A stretch of DNA of 8,012 nucleotides. Origin: Chrysiogenales bacterium. Lineage in GTDB: Bacteria; Acidobacteriota; Aminicenantia; UBA2199. Below the pieces are notes generated by a model that saw nothing but the letters and a program-made list of their open reading frames with translations, was not told the DNA's origin and searched no databases. Where the stretch lies: NCBI GenBank assembly GCA_004525465.1, contig SPCN01000095.1, positions 1-8,012 of the forward strand. The letters are read 5' to 3'. Both the position numbers and the translations under genes were made by a program. This document shows, in pieces, positions 5,202 through 8,012 of this stretch; positions within the stretch are counted from its first letter, which is position 1, and each line of letters opens with the position of its first letter.

Positions 5202-6238
5202 TCGATGAACTTACAAAAGAGATTGAAGGAGTCCGACGGTCTTTTTTAAATGAAATAGAGCAAATTCAATCTCCCGAAAAGTTGGCCGCCCTGAAGGAGC
5301 GGTTCCTTAGCCGCAAAAAGGGGATTGTCGGCCAGCAGCTTCTGAAACTCCGCGATTGCACAACTGCGGAAAAACCTGTTGCCGGGCAACTCATCAATCA
5401 GCTCAAGCTGTTCATTGAGACCGAGTTGGCCGGGACAGAGGAAAAGATCGGCGCCCGCCCAAGCACGCAAGAGCAATGGAGCGACTGCTCCCTGCCCGCT
5501 TCTGATCTGCCTATCGGCCGTTTTCATTTGATCGCCGAAATCCAGCGCCAGATCGAGGAACTATTCCTCAATCTCGGCTACGAGATCGCTTACGGACCGG
5601 AAGTCGAGCTGGAAGAATACAATTTCACCGCCCTGAATATCCCGGAATTCCATCCGGCCCGCGACGAGCAGGACACTTTTTTCCTGGACGGTTTTGATAA
5701 CACGGTGCTGCGCACCCACACCTCTCCGATGCAGGTACGCTACATGCTCGCTCAGCGGCCGCCGCTCAAGATCATCTCTCCGGGCAAAGCGTTCCGCAAG
5801 GACGATCCCGATGCCACCCACTCCCCGTGTTTTCACCAGGTGGAAGGCCTGCTGGTGGACCGCGGCGTCAATTTTTCCCACTTGAAAGGGACGCTGGAAG
5901 TTTTTTGCCGATCATTTTTCGGCCCCGACGTGAACCTGCGCTTCCGTCCGGGTTATTTTCCATTCACCGAACCGTCGGCCGAAGTTGACATCAGCTGCTT
6001 CATGTGTTCCGGCCGCCAACCCGATTGCAAAGTCTGCAAGGGCAGCGGTTGGCTGGAAATTCTGGGCAGCGGCATGGTCCATCCCCAGGTACTGCGCAAC
6101 TGCGGCATCGATCCCGAGATCCATTCCGGGTTCGCTTTTGGCATGGGCATCGAACGGGTGGCCATGATCAAGTTCGGTGTTCCCGACCTGCGCCTGCTGT
6201 ATGAAAACGATCTGCGCCTGCTGGGTCAGTTCGGGTGA
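5198..6238 (+). CDS. pheS: Phenylalanyl-tRNA synthetase alpha subunit
   Basis: PheS is the catalytic subunit of the alpha2-beta2 enzyme that charges tRNA-Phe. The 346-residue protein has an N-terminal helical tRNA-binding arm (about 1-85, including SRKKGIVGQQL). The class II core runs from about 105: HPARDEQDTFFL (152-163), LRTHTSPMQVR (171-181), motif 2 GKAFRKDDPDATHSPCFHQ (196-214), YFPFTEPSAEVDIS (253-266) and motif 3 GFAFGMGIER (311-320). An insert carries four cysteines, C267-x2-C270-x6-C277-x2-C280, suggesting a zinc ribbon. A comparable insert occurs in Firmicutes PheS, while E. coli has none. The start ATG overlaps the rplT stop (ATGA), and no separate strong Shine-Dalgarno is evident. 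pheT follows after 3 nt. Confidence 0.98.
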   Translation: MIDELTKEIEGVRRSFLNEIEQIQSPEKLAALKERFLSRKKGIVGQQLLKLRDCTTAEKPVAGQLINQLKLFIETELAGTEEKIGARPSTQEQWSDCSLPASDLPIGRFHLIAEIQRQIEELFLNLGYEIAYGPEVELEEYNFTALNIPEFHPARDEQDTFFLDGFDNTVLRTHTSPMQVRYMLAQRPPLKIISPGKAFRKDDPDATHSPCFHQVEGLLVDRGVNFSHLKGTLEVFCRSFFGPDVNLRFRPGYFPFTEPSAEVDISCFMCSGRQPDCKVCKGSGWLEILGSGMVHPQVLRNCGIDPEIHSGFAFGMGIERVAMIKFGVPDLRLLYENDLRLLGQFG

Positions 6239-6241
6239 AAC

Positions 6242-8012
6242 ATGAAGATCAACATCGCTTACCTGAAGAAGTTCGTCGCCTTTGAACTGGAGGACGCTGC
6301 CCTGAAGGAACTCCTGGCCGGCATCGGCCTGGAAGTGGCCGAGTCACAGGTAATCGAAGGCCAAACTGTTTTTGAAATCGAGATCACCCCCAACCGGCCC
6401 GATTGGCTTTCCCATTACGGCGTGGCCCGGGAAATCGCCGCCAAGAACGGGCAAGAACCATTTGTGCCTATGACGGTCGACGCAGTGGCCCTGGTCGGAG
6501 GCGAAAAAGGGTTTGCCATCACAATCGAGGACGCCTCGGATTGCTGGCGTTATTCCGGTGCCATCGTCCGTGATGTACGAGTGGGAGAGTCTGATCCGGC
6601 GGTGCAAAAGCTGCTGATCAGCCTGGGATTGCGACCAATCAACAACATCGTTGATGTTTCCAACCTGGTGATGATGACCTGCGGACAGCCGCTGCATATT
6701 TTTGACCTGGAGCAGCTGCAGGGGGAGCAGATCCGCATCCGCCGCGCCAAAAAGAATGAGAAGATCCGCTTGCTGGATGAACGCGAAGTTGCCCTGAACG
6801 AGAATTTTCTCCTGATCGCCGATGCTTCGCGGCCTCTGGCCCTGGCCGGCATTATGGGCGGTCTGGAATCGGGCATCAGCCTCCGCACCCGCCATATTTT
6901 TATCGAAAGTGCCTGTTTCAATCCGCTGGTCATACGCCGCGCTTCGCGCCTTCTTGGTTTTAAAACAGACGCCAGCTACCGCTTTGAAAGGGGTATGGAT
7001 GTGGAGGCCACCATCCCGGCTTTAAAGATGGCCTTGCTCCTGCTCGGCCAAACGCAGCCCCCTTCCTATTTTCAAGATGTCTATCCCCGGCCCCTGCTTC
7101 CCACGGTGGTCCCTTTGGACAAAGATTACCCCAGCCGGCTGACCGGTATCAATATTGAACCGGAAACCAGTTCGGCCATTTTGCAGCGCCTGGGTTTTCA
7201 ACTGCAGGACCAGGGCAGCCGCTGGCAGGTGCAGGTGCCCAGCCATCGCGTCGACGTATCCTGCAAAGAGGACCTTGTCGAGGAGATCATTCGCATCCAC
7301 GGCTACGAGCACCTGCAGGCGCAGATGCCGCTGTCGGCCAATCCGATTTTGCGCATCGATCGCGAGCGGGAGATTGTACAGCGCTTGAAGAACCAACTGG
7401 CCGCCAGTGGTTTCCACGAAGTGATCAATTACGTTTTTCAGAGTCCGGAAGAAAACGCGCTGTACGACCCGCAGCTGCCGGCCCTGGCCCTGAAGAATCC
7501 TTTGGGGAAAGATTTTTCCGTGATGAAGAATTCCCTGCTGGCCGGCATGCTGAAGAATACGGCTTTCAACGCCAACCAGTACTGGGAAAGGATCGCCCTT
7601 TTTGAAATCGGCAATGTATTCGGCCAGCACGAGGGCAGGATCCTGGAAGAAAAAAAACTGGTCATCAGTGCCTATGGCCTGAAGCAGAAAAAGGATTGGC
7701 GCAGCCGGGAAGAGGCATTCGATTTTTCTTATTTCAAATCCCTGCTGGCCATGCTCGGCAGGCTCATGCGCCTGGACTTCGCTTTTAAAAAGCAAGCGCA
7801 CCCGGCTTATATCGACACCTGCAGCTTCGCCATTGAAATTGCCGGCCGGCCGTGCGCTCGGCTTGGGGAAGTGGCCCCTGAGTTCTGCCGCTATTACAAA
7901 CTGGAGCGGCCGGTTTTTGCTGCCGAGATCGATCTGCAGGCTTTGGTCGCGGCAGTAGGTGAAAAGCGCTTCAGCGGCACGAATCGTTTTCCGGCCGTGC
8001 GCCGCGATTTCA
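6242..8012 (+). CDS. pheT: Phenylalanyl-tRNA synthetase beta subunit, short form (cut by the right window edge)
   Basis: The frame is open from ATG 6242 to the edge, giving 590 codons. PheT supports the active site formed by PheS, edits mischarged Tyr-tRNA-Phe and binds tRNA. The N-terminal segment (1-38, MKINIAYLKKFV... GIGLEV) passes directly into EIEITPNRPDWLSHYGVARE (45-64). The roughly 110-residue OB-fold tRNA-binding domain that separates these in E. coli and Thermus is missing. The B3/4 editing domain (about 90-255) is present, with GQPLHIFD, LAGIMGG and TDASYRFERG (from T242). The B5 domain (about 275-345) contains PSHRVDVSCKEDLVEEIIRIHGY. A core-like region follows, and FPAVRRDF (583-590) begins the C-terminal FDX-ACB domain. 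Total length would be about 670-680 residues against 795 in E. coli. Translation is probably coupled to pheS, as the upstream Shine-Dalgarno is poor. Confidence 0.96.
   Translation, partial: MKINIAYLKKFVAFELEDAALKELLAGIGLEVAESQVIEGQTVFEIEITPNRPDWLSHYGVAREIAAKNGQEPFVPMTVDAVALVGGEKGFAITIEDASDCWRYSGAIVRDVRVGESDPAVQKLLISLGLRPINNIVDVSNLVMMTCGQPLHIFDLEQLQGEQIRIRRAKKNEKIRLLDEREVALNENFLLIADASRPLALAGIMGGLESGISLRTRHIFIESACFNPLVIRRASRLLGFKTDASYRFERGMDVEATIPALKMALLLLGQTQPPSYFQDVYPRPLLPTVVPLDKDYPSRLTGINIEPETSSAILQRLGFQLQDQGSRWQVQVPSHRVDVSCKEDLVEEIIRIHGYEHLQAQMPLSANPILRIDREREIVQRLKNQLAASGFHEVINYVFQSPEENALYDPQLPALALKNPLGKDFSVMKNSLLAGMLKNTAFNANQYWERIALFEIGNVFGQHEGRILEEKKLVISAYGLKQKKDWRSREEAFDFSYFKSLLAMLGRLMRLDFAFKKQAHPAYIDTCSFAIEIAGRPCARLGEVAPEFCRYYKLERPVFAAEIDLQALVAAVGEKRFSGTNRFPAVRRDF

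Noticed and set aside
6344..6895. 183-codon open frame antisense to pheT
   Set aside because: It is a shadow of the pheT editing domain, which is clearly coding on the plus strand.
7022..7801. 259-codon open frame antisense to pheT
   Set aside because: It lies opposite well-conserved pheT B5 and core sequence, with no recognisable protein features of its own.
1686..8012. A novel defence, mobile or biosynthetic system
   Set aside because: Every substantial stretch is accounted for by conserved translation or transcription genes. I see no transposase, integrase, toxin-antitoxin pair, CRISPR repeats or attachment-site duplication of the tRNA end.

Overview
This is an ordinary-looking bacterial chromosomal segment made almost wholly of translation and transcription machinery. 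It is GC-moderate (mid-50s percent by eye) and nearly gap-free. I see no mobile element, phage gene, CRISPR array or defence system. I cannot name the species. The short PheT without its tRNA-binding domain and the nusA-infB pair without the usual intervening small genes fit an Acidobacteriota- or Aminicenantes-like lineage, but that placement is a guess from memory.

Layout. From the left edge to about 1685, the minus strand carries nusA followed by the 5' part of infB (IF-2), which runs off the window. A 191-bp divergent control region (1686-1876) holds a good promoter on each strand. Between the two -35 boxes lie nested CAGGT-type inverted repeats and a 26-bp near-copy of part of nusA. From 1877 to the right edge, the plus strand carries an HU-family DNA-binding protein gene, a tRNA-Val(GAC), thrS, infC, rpmI, rplT, pheS and pheT (incomplete at the right edge). 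Spacing is 14 bp or less, or overlapping, throughout, and no terminator is visible, so this reads as a single operon.

How the genes work together. NusA controls elongation, termination and antitermination by RNA polymerase. IF-2 and IF-3 start translation. L35 and L20 build the large ribosomal subunit. ThrRS and the two PheRS subunits charge tRNA, and tRNA-Val is itself a substrate of translation. HU is the outlier, a nucleoid protein at the head of the operon.

The points most worth a second look are structural variants of familiar genes. ThrRS has lost the first half of its TGS domain, exactly where a tRNA gene abuts it. PheT lacks the roughly 110-residue OB-fold tRNA-binding domain. The thrS start codon sits 8 nt after the tRNA with no ribosome-binding site. 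The nusA/HU intergenic region contains an 88%-identical 26-bp piece of nusA coding sequence.
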